From Elysia chlorotica (lineage: Eukaryota > Mollusca > Gastropoda > Plakobranchidae), in assembly GCA_003991915.1 (NCBI GenBank), contig RQTK01001117.1, positions 53,401 through 117,400 on the forward strand: a stretch of 64,000 nucleotides of DNA, in the 5' to 3' direction. Shown one piece after another: positions 1 through 26,445 of this stretch. A program made the position numbers and the translations under genes. Position 1 is the first letter of the stretch, and the number at the start of each line of letters is the position of its first letter. Under the pieces are notes generated by a model. That model saw only the letters and a list, made by a program, of their open reading frames with translations, did not search any database and was not told the DNA's origin.

Positions 1-74
<74 letters not shown>
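1..74 (+). repeat. (ATA)n microsatellite
   Basis: Pure trinucleotide run touching the window edge. Confidence 0.97.
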
Positions 75-76
<2 letters not shown>

Positions 77-1232
77 AACATTTATTTTCATAATAGCAAA
101 GTGAGGAACGATCTTTGAGAAACAGTGGTTATTGTTCTTTTTTTAGTAACTATCATTTTAGCAAGTAAAAAGATGTTTCTAGGAAATAATAATTCTTTTA
201 GGTGTGTTCATTTTATAATGTATAGACAATTATTGAAACAGAAGTTGAAATGAAATTTTTATGAAAAGGAATTGGAAAATTCTATGCCTAATTAATTATC
301 GCACAGCCGTGTTTACTAATTTATTTTTTAACAGATTTTTTCTCCTATTTTTGCTTGAGAAACTAGTGGATTAAAAATGCACCATAAAGAAAGGTTTGTA
401 TTAGGTTTACAAGAAATATAATTATTTCATTTATACATTTCGCGAGTACTGGACAGTAGTATGGTGGATCGATCAAATGTAATGTTCTAACCCAACCATC
501 TAAAGTAAAACAGATCATGTTATCATGTTTATATCGGGGATGCGGCACATAATCTAAGGCTGGATTGTATCGAATGTAATAAATTAACCTCAATTTATTA
601 TGTTTTGCCATTCACAGTGGATCCTGATTGTTGTACCAATGTACAGTAAGTCATCTTTAACTATTATCTTCTTAAAAGATGATATATGAATCAATGGTGT
701 AAGCGGTAACAAGATTGTTTCCTCAATGTTCTTTTGGCAGATTTGTTTTGTTTTGTATATGAAAAGTATACATTTCTCTAAAATAACCAAACATCAAACC
801 TTTGGTTTTAGGTTTAAGTTGGTTTCTGAACGTCTATTGTAGGTTGGAGGCTTATCAAGAACGGGTACCAAGACTAACGCTTGACATTTTACGTAGTTTC
901 ATAAAGGGATAGAGCGGGGGTACCTAGGTTTTTTTCTCTAGCGATCACCAATCCAACCAATAGGGAATAAAACTGTTCGATCGGGATCGAATTCGAGATC
1001 TTTGAAATAGATTCATTTTTGTCCTCCTTGTTTTTTTTTTATTTATTTTTATGGAGTGGTTGTTGTTTAAGGCATAAAGAATTCGGTCCTTTAAAGTCTA
1101 CTTTTAGTCTTATCAAAATCTATGTAAAATTGTTATAAAAGCATTTTTTATATGCTCTTGTGACAAAGTTACAAATTGTGTTAAAACACACATTGGTGTT
1201 CTTTCACTATTTTATAATGTATTTTTCACCAG
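75..1232. other. Intronic sequence, peroxidase 5' side
   Basis: No exon, RNA gene or clear repeat recognised apart from T-rich runs. The missing upstream peroxidase exons are not here. Confidence 0.6.
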
Positions 1233-15573
<14,341 letters not shown>

Positions 15574-15589
15574 GTGAGCAAAAGTGGAC

Positions 15590-15900
15590 ATTGTTGTTTT
15601 GGTTGTTGTTGGTATGTTACTGTTGCTGTTGCTGTTGTTGTTGTATTCATACTGTTCTTGTTTTACTGCTGCTGCTGTGACAATATGGAAAACGAGGGAA
15701 TACAGCTAAATAATGTCTTCTTGCCAGTCCGTGTTGTTGTTGTCGTTGTTGTAGATGGTGGTGGTGGTGATTGTTGTGGTATTGGTGTTGAAAAAGGCAA
15801 TGCCTTCTAACTGGTTGCTGATGAGTGACGGTTTGATTTTGTCAATTTTTGCTGTTGAGGCTGTTGGTTTTTATTAAGTTGATGTTGGTGGGGATGTTTT
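15590..15900 (+). repeat. TTG/CTG-rich simple sequence
   Basis: Imperfect TTG and TGC triplets surround the relic exon copy at 15676-15735. Confidence 0.7.
15676..15735 (+). pseudogene. Relic partial copy of the preceding peroxidase exon
   Basis: About 100 bases past the exon donor, an open 20-codon stretch reads CDNMENEGIQLNNVFLPVRV. The real exon ends CDNTENDRIQSDVFLPAKVG. The DNA is clearly related over about 60 bases. No AG acceptor stands at its left edge, and it runs into TTG-rich simple sequence on the right. I read it as a decayed partial exon duplication; use as an alternative 3' exon cannot be excluded. Confidence 0.8.
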
Positions 15901-16253
15901 GTTTTTGTTGTTTTGAGTGATGTGAAAAAAATTATGATAGCTTAGATTAGTATCTTATTATAGATTTGTGAACTGGTGAAATTATTATCGTCTTCTCCGC
16001 CATAACTACTCAAGGTACAAACTTGAAATTTAGATATATTGGTACCTTGGAATTTTCTGAATGCTTTAGGCTGGTTCGTTTTTTTTTTCACGATGACGCA
16101 TAAAGAATTAATTAGATTTTAGGAATTGAAATTGATTCGTCGATCAAGCAGCCATTACTGATTTTTTATTTCAGTTAGCTAATCGTTAGTGAAAGCGGGC
16201 TAGGTTAAAAAAAGGTGCGGAGCTCTATTTCAATAGTTGAAATTTCTTTATAA

Positions 16254-16890
16254 TACTGAATTCTAGATCTATCGAATGGGGATCTTTCGGGGTTTAAAAA
16301 CACTCGAGCGCAGTTTAAATTCTATCTGGATCTACCTCGACTATCATAGAAAAGAGGATAACCATGGATCTAAAAGCTAAATCAAATAACTAGATCCAGA
16401 CTTCTACTACTCATAGATCTACACATTATTTTTTTTATTCTTGCCATTCAACATGTTTACGTGCGGGGCTTTGCTCGGGTTATACTACTGAATTCTAGAT
16501 CTATCGAATCGGGACCTTTTGGGGTTTAAAAACATTCGAACCCAATTTAAATTCTATTTGGACCTACGTCGACTATCATCGAAATAGGGGTTAAAATGGA
16601 TCTAAAAGAAATTTTATCTACAAAGAAATCCTGTAAATATCCTAGCGTGAGTTATCAAGACTATTGATATGCCCTTTTAAGTTGTGCCTCCATTTGTATC
16701 ACATTTAATTTGTTTAACTTTTTTGGCAAAAACTTCTATCTCTACAACTATGTCTTACCATTTTAGTTGTGCACAGTGTCCCAAAATCCAAGCTTTATCT
16801 CTATTAGTAATAAGTATAACCTTTAAAAACGTTTTATATCCGTACTGTGTCCCAAAACCTGAGCGAAGCCGGGCGTCCCAGCTAGTGTAT
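16254..16890 (+). repeat. Interspersed repeat with an internal direct duplication, Helitron-like right end
   Basis: Two related 125-base blocks lie at 16254-16380 and 16486-16610 (TACTGAATTCTAGATCTATC ... GGGGTTTAAAAACA ... GACTATCAT). A diverged relative lies near 13870-14010. The region ends GCGAAGCCGGGCGTCCCAGC then TAGT, a GC-rich stretch finishing in CTAGT that resembles Helitron 3' ends (CTRR). I saw no transposase or helicase. Helitron assignment is tentative. Confidence 0.4.
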
Positions 16891-17782
16891 GAATAACTAA
16901 TGTATGTTTTTTGACTATTTAAACTTCGATTATGTTTGCTTTCTTTGAGTTTCGTTAAGTTGAGGTTGGTGATCGTTTTTATCTAGATGTTTATTATAAT
17001 GCCTATTCATCCCCCTATTTCAATATTTTTGTATTTGAATAAATTTTATTCTCTGCATTGATGCAGGGGTTTTGTTTTGTGAATATGTATTCATTCAGCT
17101 GTTCTTATTTCGTTTACCTGCGATAATCTAGTTGTTTCAGTTTACATGTCTGTATTCATTCACAGGAATGAGAGAAAGGAATGCTCAAACCTGCCCTCTC
17201 TTGACCTGAGGAAATGGGGCGGTGGAGGCGGAGGTAGAGACGGTGGTGGTGGAGACGGTGGACCTCGCAGAGGGTAGCCAATTCAAACCTCACTTTCCAT
17301 AGGAGCATGTTGCCAATCGCAATATTGGGAAATAAAGCTTTACACAAATCAGAATCCATAAAAATATTCAATAAACCTCTCCTCATGCCAGTAGTTCAAA
17401 ACAAGTAAATAAAAAAATATTTTTTTCTGTGAATTTGAAGGTGTTTAAGTCTTGTGCGCATATCTTAAAGGTTCTAATAGTGTGATTGATAGATAGATTG
17501 GTTGGTGGGTTCAATTGTTTCTGAACGTCGATGTCAGCAGCGATTTCTTGGACATGTTTCAAGACTGACGTCTGACAATTTTTGCTGCCCCACAAAAACA
17601 GAACGGGAATACCTGGACTTCTGTCTCAGCAACCCAGTCAGTAAATATTCCGTGATTTAACTTTCTCATCAATGATGTGATTGAGCGGAAAATCTTCTAC
17701 TTAAATCAGGCCGAGAGAGCACAGCCCCGCCTCTCAACTTGGGAGACGAACAATACCTAAAAAAGGGAAAAAATAGAAAAAG

Positions 17783-17786
<4 letters not shown>

Positions 17787-17871
<85 letters not shown>

Positions 17872-17908
17872 GAGAGACAGAGAGAGAAAGAGAGAGAGAG
17901 AGAGAGGG
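17787..17908 (+). repeat. (GATA)n then (GA)n compound microsatellite
   Basis: About nine GATA units, then about 80 bases of GA with few interruptions. Confidence 0.93.
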
Positions 17909-18131
17909 TGAGAGATACTTACGCTAGTTGTGAAAATCCAGAACTGAGCTTAACAATCTTTAGCAATCGCGAAAAGGCAAACGTGGATTCAGCAAGCGCT
18001 TGTGTTTTCCTACTCTGTTCTTTCAACATCAATTTTTATGGACACAGAAGATACCGTAGTTTAATTTTGTTTAAGTCGTGGATTATTCTTATATGTTTAT
18101 ATAACTATGTACATTCCATCCCAACTAATTA

Positions 18132-18240
18132 AATGAGACTAGTGCCAGTCTAATGTAACTGGCTTAGGCAAGAGCCATGCTATCCCCGTACTGTCTCTGA
18201 GTGGCAACATGCACAATTGTTAAGTAACCAACGAAACAAA
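18132..18240 (+). mobile_element. SINE fragment, diverged
   Basis: Body words GTGCCAGTCTAATGTAAC, GCTATCCCCGTACTGTCTC and GTGGCAACATGCACAATTG follow the SINE order. Head missing. Confidence 0.6.
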
Positions 18241-18424
18241 GTGATGGCTTTCAGTTATCGAATATATTTCAATGAGTATTTACATTTAATCCAAGATCAT
18301 CTTTCCTTTGAAAATGATTATACAGGAACACATTTTTTGATGATCATTAACAATACCCTCAGCAAAATGTTAAGGTTGGTTTGATGAATGTCTAAAGTAA
18401 GCAGCTAGGCTATAAAGTGGAGGG

Positions 18425-18520
18425 GTCACGAGGACGGGACACCTGAGATCATATCATACCGGCACCAAATCAATAAGGAACATCGTGGCCGCCAGAACGG
18501 GAAACGAACCCTGGAAATAA
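18425..18520 (-). mobile_element. SINE fragment, antisense
   Basis: The reverse complement carries GGGTTCGTTTCCCGTTC (B-box region) and TTGGTGCCGGTATGATATGA, as in the SINE head-body junction. Confidence 0.55.
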
Positions 18521-19859
18521 TTTTCATCAGCAATTTCTTTAAATTTAATGATCTAACATTATAAAGAAAAGCACAATTATTCTTACTTTTGAGAAAGTGA
18601 CAGCTTTTTTATACTTTAATTTCTTTTGTATATTGACCCAAAAATATTTAGATAATTATTTGTTAAGATGAGAGATTATGAGTTGTTGAAAGTTCACAGC
18701 ACGGATCTACCATTGTACGCCGAGGCGATCTGTCAAAACTGTGGTCAGGCTGAAGTTTATAAAGAGGAAAGAATTATTCGAATGCAAAATTTGTCTTTTT
18801 TATTTGATTCCACAATTCTTCCTCGACAAGCCCACCCGAGAAAGATGGTACAAATTTGCGTCTGAGTAATCTTGTCTACAAAAAAGTGTGTGTGTGTGGG
18901 GGGGGGGGAGCAACAGCAATAGCAACAACAACAAAAAAACAACAACTTGCGACTGGCAAAACTAAAATATCTGTGGGGGTCTCCAAGATGTACTTCCAAT
19001 TAATTTTTCGTAGACTTTCAGATTGGAGATAAAAATGTGGGTGCGTACTAAATGACATTTTAATTCTTAAAAATGAGAATGAACAAAAAAAACACAACTA
19101 AAATACAACCAAATAAGTTTTAAAATGGAGGATTGGTTATCTACAAAATAAGAAAACAAGACTCGAAACGAGAGTTTCCCTAAAAAGCTACCATTATTAG
19201 CCGCGTTTAACAAACATAACTAAAAATTGATGCTAAGCTATAACTGTTAGTTATATTTATATACATAGTCCATAATGAGTGATTTCAGGGTTTCAAAACA
19301 GGCATTATGATTCCAGTTGGTTATTCTTGCACTCTGTTGGGCATTAAGTTTAGCTCCGCTCACATGGGGAAATGATACTGACAGTGTGTGGCAGTAGTGT
19401 GATCCTTGTGATAAAAGCTTATTTTCAAGCCTTTTTTTTAAAACTAATTTGCCTGATTTTATACAAACTGATAGCTGCCTGGTTAGCAGCGCTGGTCTTG
19501 AGTATTATTGAGAGCAAGTTCACATACAAGAACCCCGAGGCCGAAGAGCTTTAATAATCGATTTGATGTTGCCAGTTAAGGTTCAACTGGTTTCCATAGT
19601 ACCATGTATCATCTAGGGTAGTAAGTACAATGGTGATATAGGTAGTTTTAACTATTAAAGACTGCATATGGTCCTGGGTCTCAGGGGAGTGAATGCAAAG
19701 AGAAGGTAGATTTAAACGCAAGACTATGGAGAATATATTTATGGTTAGTCGAGCGTCTATATAATATATAGCTGAATACTCGAGTTCACGACTCGATCGC
19801 TAATTTCAAACGTCGACTTAGAGGCTAGAATCGTGTTATCATTCATAATGCATATTTCT

Positions 19860-20215
19860 ATGACTGTCTAAAGATGCATGTACCTGCTAAGCAGCTTAGA
19901 TCTTCAGCTGATTAAACCATGCTTGTTGTACCAAAAAGGAAATTATAAATCAACAGGACTATCTCAGTTCCAAAGCATGGAACAACCTTCCCATAAACAC
20001 AAGTGAGGCACCTTCCAAAGAAATTTTAAAAGCATGCTAAAGTTCTACTTTTTGGATGATTGAAATTTAACCTGTGAATGTTGTAAATACCTCTAACGAT
20101 TCCTTGTGACGTTTGAATGTAATATGGTATTGTGTCAACATTATATGGTTATTTTTCTTTTGTAATTTTGATATTGGAAATTGTTAAGCGCATTAAGCAT
20201 TATAGTTCAATGAAG
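19860..20215 (+). mobile_element. LINE 3' end, same family as 44.6-45.2 kb
   Basis: Decayed + strand copy: KAWNNLP, SEAPS and a following 3'UTR with the same order of words (TTGTAAATACCT, GTGTCAACATTATA, TTGTTAAGCGCA) as the reverse complement of 44640-44900. More diverged than the 44.6 kb copy. Confidence 0.8.
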
Positions 20216-20954
20216 GTCTAACTTTATAGCACCGCTGCAGTTATTTTTTCCTATTGCGTTGCAAGGTAATCATGTTGATTACTGCTAATAAAAATTGTTT
20301 AATCCGTCGATCTGGAATTAGTTCGGCATAGAATCGCCTCGGTACTTAATAAGAGGGCAGTTCGGTGGTTACCTTAGCCCCCCCCCCCCGCCCCCTCCAA
20401 AAAGCAAAACACTAGTTTGTGCGTACAAAGGATAAAAGGGATTTATTCAAATCGTAAACAAATTAAACAGTAACGACATTCCAGTGAATTTTTGGCACAT
20501 TCAAAACTTTCCTGACTGTGTGCACAATATATTAGGTAATAAATTGAAAATTCATTAAGTATACATTTCAAAGCAATCGGAAGATATTTTGGACCTTATT
20601 ACAAAGAGTGTGCCTACTTCGGTGATTTTTCCTGTCATATTGGAAGCCTGGTTGCAGCCGATTCCTGTGCCGTCAGTTGGAACCTCACAAAGCGTTCTCA
20701 ATTATCTGCTATTTTTATTTAAGGCCTATTCCAAAGAATTACTGACAGTAATTTTGTCAACACTGTGTGCCCCTAAACACGTCATAAGCCACAGTCAGAA
20801 GAGCTGAACATGAGTTAAAATTACACTTAATGAATCTTTTTTCGATCGTTTCCTTGCTCTATAAAAACTATAGGAATCGAGCCAATTATCTAGATTTTCA
20901 ATGATTTATCATTTTTGGTACATATCTGTATCTATTTATCTAACTCAGTGTGTC

Positions 20955-21018
20955 TGTCTTTCTTCATGTCTGTCTGTCTGTCTGTCTGTCTGTCTGCCTA
21001 TCTGTCTGTCTGTCTGTG

Positions 21019-21061
<43 letters not shown>

Positions 21062-21185
21062 ATGTCTGTCTGTCTGTCTGTCTGCCTGTCTTCCAGTCTG
21101 TCTGTCTCCCTGTTTGCCAACCTCTCTCTCTATCTCTCTTTCTCTATCTCAACCTTTCTCTTTCTTTTTCTCTCCTTCTATTTCT

Positions 21186-21230
<45 letters not shown>
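20955..21230 (+). repeat. (TCTG)n then CT-rich microsatellite
   Basis: TCTG units to about 21110, a mixed CT stretch, then pure (CT)n at 21186-21226. Confidence 0.95.
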
Positions 21231-21236
<6 letters not shown>

Positions 21237-21546
21237 TCTCCTACTATCTTTATTTATATCTGTCCCTCTCTTTCATACATTTAATATCACACACAAACCA
21301 AGTATCCACTACTGTTTATTAATCTAACGACGTCAGTAAAAACAATCAAAGTACAGCCATGTTTACGCATATTAAATTTTAGGAAAAATATAAGGGGCTG
21401 TAGGACTGTTATAAGATGTGATGCGGATGTTGCAAACCTTTCGCTGTCTATGTTTCTTTCGATATGACTCTATTTACCTGCTTGTCTGTATGTATATTTG
21501 CCTCTCTTGGTGGCTCCCTTTTTTCACTCTCTCTGTCTGTCTGTCA

Positions 21547-21615
21547 CCCGTACACAATATAGCCTATATAGTGCTGCTGTTGGACGTTAAACCAACCCAA
21601 CCAACCAACCAACTC
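21547..21615 (+). mobile_element. SINE 3' end fragment
   Basis: CCGTACACAATATAGCCTAT and TGCTGCTGTTGGACGTTAAA with a CCAACCAACC tail. It is embedded between CT-rich simple repeats. Confidence 0.78.
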
Positions 21616-21959
21616 TATCTCTCTCTCTCTCTCTCTCTCACTCTCTCTCTCTCTCTGTGCCGCTTTTCTTGTTTCTCCCTGTCTGCCTCTCTCTATCCAT
21701 ATGTCTCTTTTTGCCTCCCGCACATCCATTAGAATATAAACGACACCAAATTTAATGGTATGTATTAATTGTTTAATACACTTGACAACATCTAATAACA
21801 ATAAAAGAACAATCATTTTACAATGTTTCTGTCTGTGAAATTAACTACATGTAAAAAGCAACACGATGTATATATACAACAAAGGATGAAAGTTTACAAG
21901 TTAGTATTTATCAATAATAAACGAAAAACGTGTTTATGGTAAACATTTAATAAAAGAGA

Positions 21960-21973
21960 GAAAGATATAGAAA

Positions 21974-22020
<47 letters not shown>

Positions 22021-22195
22021 AGATAGAGAGAGGGGTACAGAGAGAAAGTGACAGAGGGAGACAAAAGGAGAGAGAGAGAGAGAGACAAACGAAAGAGAGA
22101 GATTGCTGTGTAGATGAACATCGATACATATCAGATAAGAGAGAAAGATAGACGTGTGGTCTATAGAGAGAGGGAGAGAGAAAGCGTATACATGT
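21960..22195 (+). repeat. (GA)n microsatellite, interrupted
   Basis: Pure GA at 21979-22013, then imperfect GAGA to about 22190. Confidence 0.93.
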
Positions 22196-22317
22196 TAACA
22201 TCAGATGGTAAATATTTCCCTGAAGTAAAGAAAAAAACTGCAATAGCCAATTGCACATTTAATTAAATTGGCACAATTCTCAAGAACAGTTATTTCGGAT
22301 TAGGAATAAAACTAAGG

Positions 22318-22520
22318 GAACTCAAAATATATGTTTGGTCACCCCATTTGTATGGTTGCGAAAGTTGGACAATAGCAGGTGATGTTTAGGAAAAGACTTG
22401 AAGCAACAGAATGTGATTCATTAGAAGAATACTAAGAATATCATGGAACTAGTTGAGAACCCACGAAATTCGAGGGTATTGTGGAGTGGGAAAAGCTGGA
22501 GGATTCCAGATGAACTTGAA
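22318..22520 (+). mobile_element. LINE fragment, C-terminal part of the reverse-transcriptase ORF
   Basis: Across frame changes, translation shows LYGCESWTIAG, KRLEATE and RRILRISWN, the block that ends many RTE-type LINE polyproteins (LYGSETW...RRMLRISWT). Broken by stops and shifts. It may be the same LINE family as the fragment at 58-59.3 kb. Confidence 0.75.
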
Positions 22521-23799
22521 CTGTGCTAATATTCAAAATTATGTCTCTTCAGTATCCATACATTTAGAAAGAGATACAATGCACCTGGCTGTGAGAAACC
22601 CTTGAAGGAAAGCATTGTCAACACTTGCCTTGTTTTCTCGTTTTTTGCCTTTGATTCCTATTTCTAAGAATTTTTCTTTACTTTGTTTGGAAAATGTTCT
22701 GTCATAAGAAATATCTCTATAACTGAAAGATTATGCCCATGTAAATTAAGGTATGGCACTTGTCTAATGTATCGCATATTATTTCAATCCTTCCGCTAAA
22801 AAAGCTTTATCAATTGCATTATAAACATTCGTGGGTATTGTAATATCGAAAATGCTAGAGGATTACACTGTAAATGAAAAGTGTGCTAAAATAAAACTTA
22901 AAATTATGTTTCTTCAAAGTATAGACTATACTTTTACACAGTAGGGGATTGCAAGGAAATGAATATATTTTTCATAAATTGAGACCCCGTTCTTTGAATG
23001 GAAAAATCATTAAATACAATCATAATTAATGAGCATGACTACATTGAGAGTCATTCGGGATTGGGCGCGAAAATGAGCATTATATTCCCAAAAATAATGA
23101 GAATGTCTATTTAGATCTAGATCTACATCCAGATAGACCTAGGCCTAGTAGGTTATATCCTTGCCAATCTAATGGTTGACTATGTCGGAAAAGCCTTAAA
23201 AATAAATACAGAATTTAAAACGTTCAAATTCGATAAAAATTTCCATTTACGTTACAATTCATGTATAATATTACATTTTTTTACTTTTTACTGTTGAACA
23301 CACCTCTTTTTTTCATAACTATTCAATAGATTTCCGGCCGGTAGTTGCGTTGAAAATCAGATGGATTTATAATTATGGTTGATAACATTGATTCATTAAA
23401 AATTGATTAGGCGTTGATATTATTAGTTTTATGACTCTAAAAATTCTCTGGCGCATTTGTAATTTTACTGTAAAATTTGGAATGTTAGGGTGGAGCAGTT
23501 TGGATTTGATCCAAGGCTTCCAAAAAGATTATATTTTTGGACGCCTTGATTTGATCGTATGTCTAAGTTTGAGACGAAGACAAATAGATGATACGAGATA
23601 AAACGAAAATGTGCTAATTGGTGCTAGAACCTTTTATAAGAACCGTGAAAAAGACAATGGAATTTGCAGTCCATTTTAAATCGACGCAAAAGTATAGAAC
23701 CTTTAGCCATAACGGGAAAAATGAATGAATGAACGAATTTAGTTAATGAACGAAGTAATTCATGAATTAATGAATTAATGAAAATAGAACGTTACGGGT

Positions 23800-24310
23800 G
23801 ACAAGGATGGGGATGGAAAAAGGAGGGTTGGGATGGGTAGAAGAGTTTGCGAATGGGAATCGGAGAAGAAAAATGGGGGTGATAGGAGGAAGATTGGAGG
23901 AGGATCCAGGAGGATGGAAATAATAGGAGAAGGAGGGTGGGAATGGGAGAAGAAGGATGGGGGTAAGAGAATGGAGGATGGGTATAAACTAGGAGAGAGT
24001 GGATAGAAGGAGGAGGTTGGGGACAGAAGGGGGAGGATAGGGATAATAGAAGAAGAATGGGGATAAAACGCGGAGGGTGGGGATAAGAAGAGGAGGATGT
24101 TGGCAAGAGGAGATTAAGGAGGAAGATAGGGATACTAGAAGGAAAATGGGGGCGGTAAAGAAGGGGAGAAAATGAAAATATATTGAGATGAAGTGGACGG
24201 AGGAGAGGAGTGAGCATTTATTTTGATTATGAGGTAGTGGAGGAGGAAGAGAACAAGTAAGAGATGGAGGAAGAAGAACTGGGCGAGGATAATTTGGAGG
24301 AGGGGTACGA
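23800..24310 (+). repeat. Purine-rich (GGA/GATG) degenerate minisatellite, about 500 bases
   Basis: The + strand is almost all A and G, built of variants of GGAGGATGGGGATAAGAGG. Downstream of the GPCR stop on the other strand; it may fall in or past its 3'UTR. Confidence 0.85.
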
Positions 24311-24622
24311 CAATGAGGATGATTTCGTGTGTTTCTTCGAGTCAACTTTGATTATTCTGATTTTTTCAAAACGTTTTCTTGCGAAACGACATCAATACAT
24401 GTACATGGATCGGGATGAGAATCTATCTCAGAATTAGATAAACATGCATAAACATGATTGTTTTGGAAACCTTTATGCCTTTTTCCCACATCCCATATGA
24501 CGAAGCGTGTTAGAATAGAGGAAAAACCTGCTACAAATTTTTGAACATGTTTTGGCTGTATTGGCCCATAGCATCCCAACGTTATATTTTCCCCATTTTG
24601 CCAAAGTTCTCTTCTGACTCCA

Positions 24623-25138
24623 TCACTCACTTAAACGGCTGCTGATGGGCGTGCATGCTAGGGACAGATTACTATCCAAACCACTCATAGAATTGCCCAT
24701 TTTCCCTTCTCCAAAGCCCCCACATACTCCGTCTTCGCCTCTCCCTTTCCGCTCGTTCTTTCCGCCGAACTCACCATCTCCACGGCAGAATATCAAGTGA
24801 AAGGTCTGCTTGAACTTGGAGCTTCCGAAGTAGTAGACGAACGTGTTGACGCTTGCGCTCAGCGATGACGCGAGGTACACGACAGCGAAGACAGTCAAAT
24901 GCACGTTGTGGTAGACGCCATTGATCTTGAACTCCGGGAACGCTCTCCGGCAAGACATTCCTACCACCATGGGGGTGTTGCAGATGATGAAGATAGTGGA
25001 AATGATTGTCACCATTCTCACGACCCGCTTGTCACGCTGGTTCATCTTCCGCCAGCTGGAAGTGCTGCCGTTGTTGATGCCAGATCCGAGTTTAGTGACA
25101 GAAGCGGAAAACCCGAAGGTTGCTACTTCTGCCTTGGT
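24623..25138 (-). CDS. GPCR exon 4 (TM6, TM7, tail)
   Basis: 171 codons plus stop. It opens with TKAEVATFGFSASVTKLG after a TTTTAG acceptor, then NQRDKRVVRMVTIISTIFI (TM6) and SASVNTFVYYFGSSKF (TM7). The tail, rich in Gly and basic residues, ends RLSE. Confidence 0.9.
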   Translation of the reverse strand, partial: TKAEVATFGFSASVTKLGSGINNGSTSSWRKMNQRDKRVVRMVTIISTIFIICNTPMVVGMSCRRAFPEFKINGVYHNVHLTVFAVVYLASSLSASVNTFVYYFGSSKFKQTFHLIFCRGDGEFGGKNERKGRGEDGVCGGFGEGKMGNSMSGLDSNLSLACTPISSRLSE

Positions 25139-26388
25139 CTAAAAGATGAAGGGGTAGTTAGAATACGGTTTAGAGATGATTATATTTATTTCCATACCAG
25201 CATGGAAGTGCTTGTCAGGCCAAATCTTATTCCTTGTGTCAGCTTTCCCTGTAAGGGTCGGCGGCTAGGTTAAAAATAGATGAGTTTTAGGGGCCCCAAC
25301 AACTCTGTCTGACAGTTCTTCTGATAAAAATGTGGATTTGTGTACCAATATAATGCTGAATATGAATATATTTTACTGTCGCTGCTGGTATCGGATTTTG
25401 TAGCAGAGTTAGGATACCCAAGGGTTACAACTTTTGTCTTAGTCTGACAGATCAAAGGGAGTGAGGTGCGTAGAGAAAATTAGGTTTACTTTTGATTTTA
25501 AGATTGGAGTACACCTATCGACTTCTTTAATGCTTGAACTAGCTTGTATTGGTCCTAACAACTTTGACTGGATTTGGTTTCAGGGAAAAAAGACAAACGT
25601 TTAAATACGTCCATAGTACAATGGAAACGCATAATTTGCACATTAGTGGCCAAATAGGGGATAACAAGAATAAGGTGCAGACCTTAAAAAAGATCCGAGA
25701 TAAGCATTGAGCAGTCGCTTAGAATATTTACAGTGTAAGAAGTAAAATAGACGATTTGGAGAAAAAATTCAGAAAATAGTTTGAGAAGCGTGACCTGGAG
25801 GGGACATGCGGTAGTAAGTGCAACAGGACTTCAGCTAGAACAAAAACAGCTTTTGATCGGATAAAGCTCTATCCTAGTTTAATATCTCATACGTCTCAAG
25901 AAAGATTATAGTTGTGTGAATTGCAATCAAAAGCAGGACATCCAGGAACTTATGAGGAAATGGAGCGTTCTTTACAGGGGCTGAATTCGCACGCGATTTG
26001 CCTTGGACCATCTTGCTCCTAGGGCATTGAGCAAATCTTAGGGGTTACCATTTGCCTGAATCGGGAAGCACCAATGGTGAAGGCCAGGAGACGTTTAACA
26101 TAGAGAGTAAGAGAGATAGAGAGAGAGAGAGATAGAGAGAAATAGTAGTCGCAAATGAATCGAATCCACGTTCGTCCGATAATAATATAATTCAATGGCA
26201 TAACAAATAAACAGCACGCTCCATAACATTGTATCTTTTCTGTTTTGTTCCCGCCCTTAATATTTGTAAATAGTTATATCCCTGTTAATGAAACTTAGAA
26301 AGCAGTTAGCTATAGAAAAAGAAAGTAATAAGCTACTGTCTATCATGTGCCGTCCACCTAACCTAGGAAGTCTAGGAGACGTTAAACC

Positions 26389-26445
<57 letters not shown>

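Noticed and set aside
17603-17645. Possible peroxidase exon after an ACAAAAACAG acceptor
   Set aside because: The reverse complement matches the SINE body; the translated product does not fit the family.
18668-18865. 65-codon open frame with a CQNCG motif
   Set aside because: Too short, no similarity I can name, no splice context; likely chance.
24352-24630. 92-codon - strand open frame just past the GPCR stop
   Set aside because: No recognisable family, overlaps the GPCR stop, and fits a 3'UTR.
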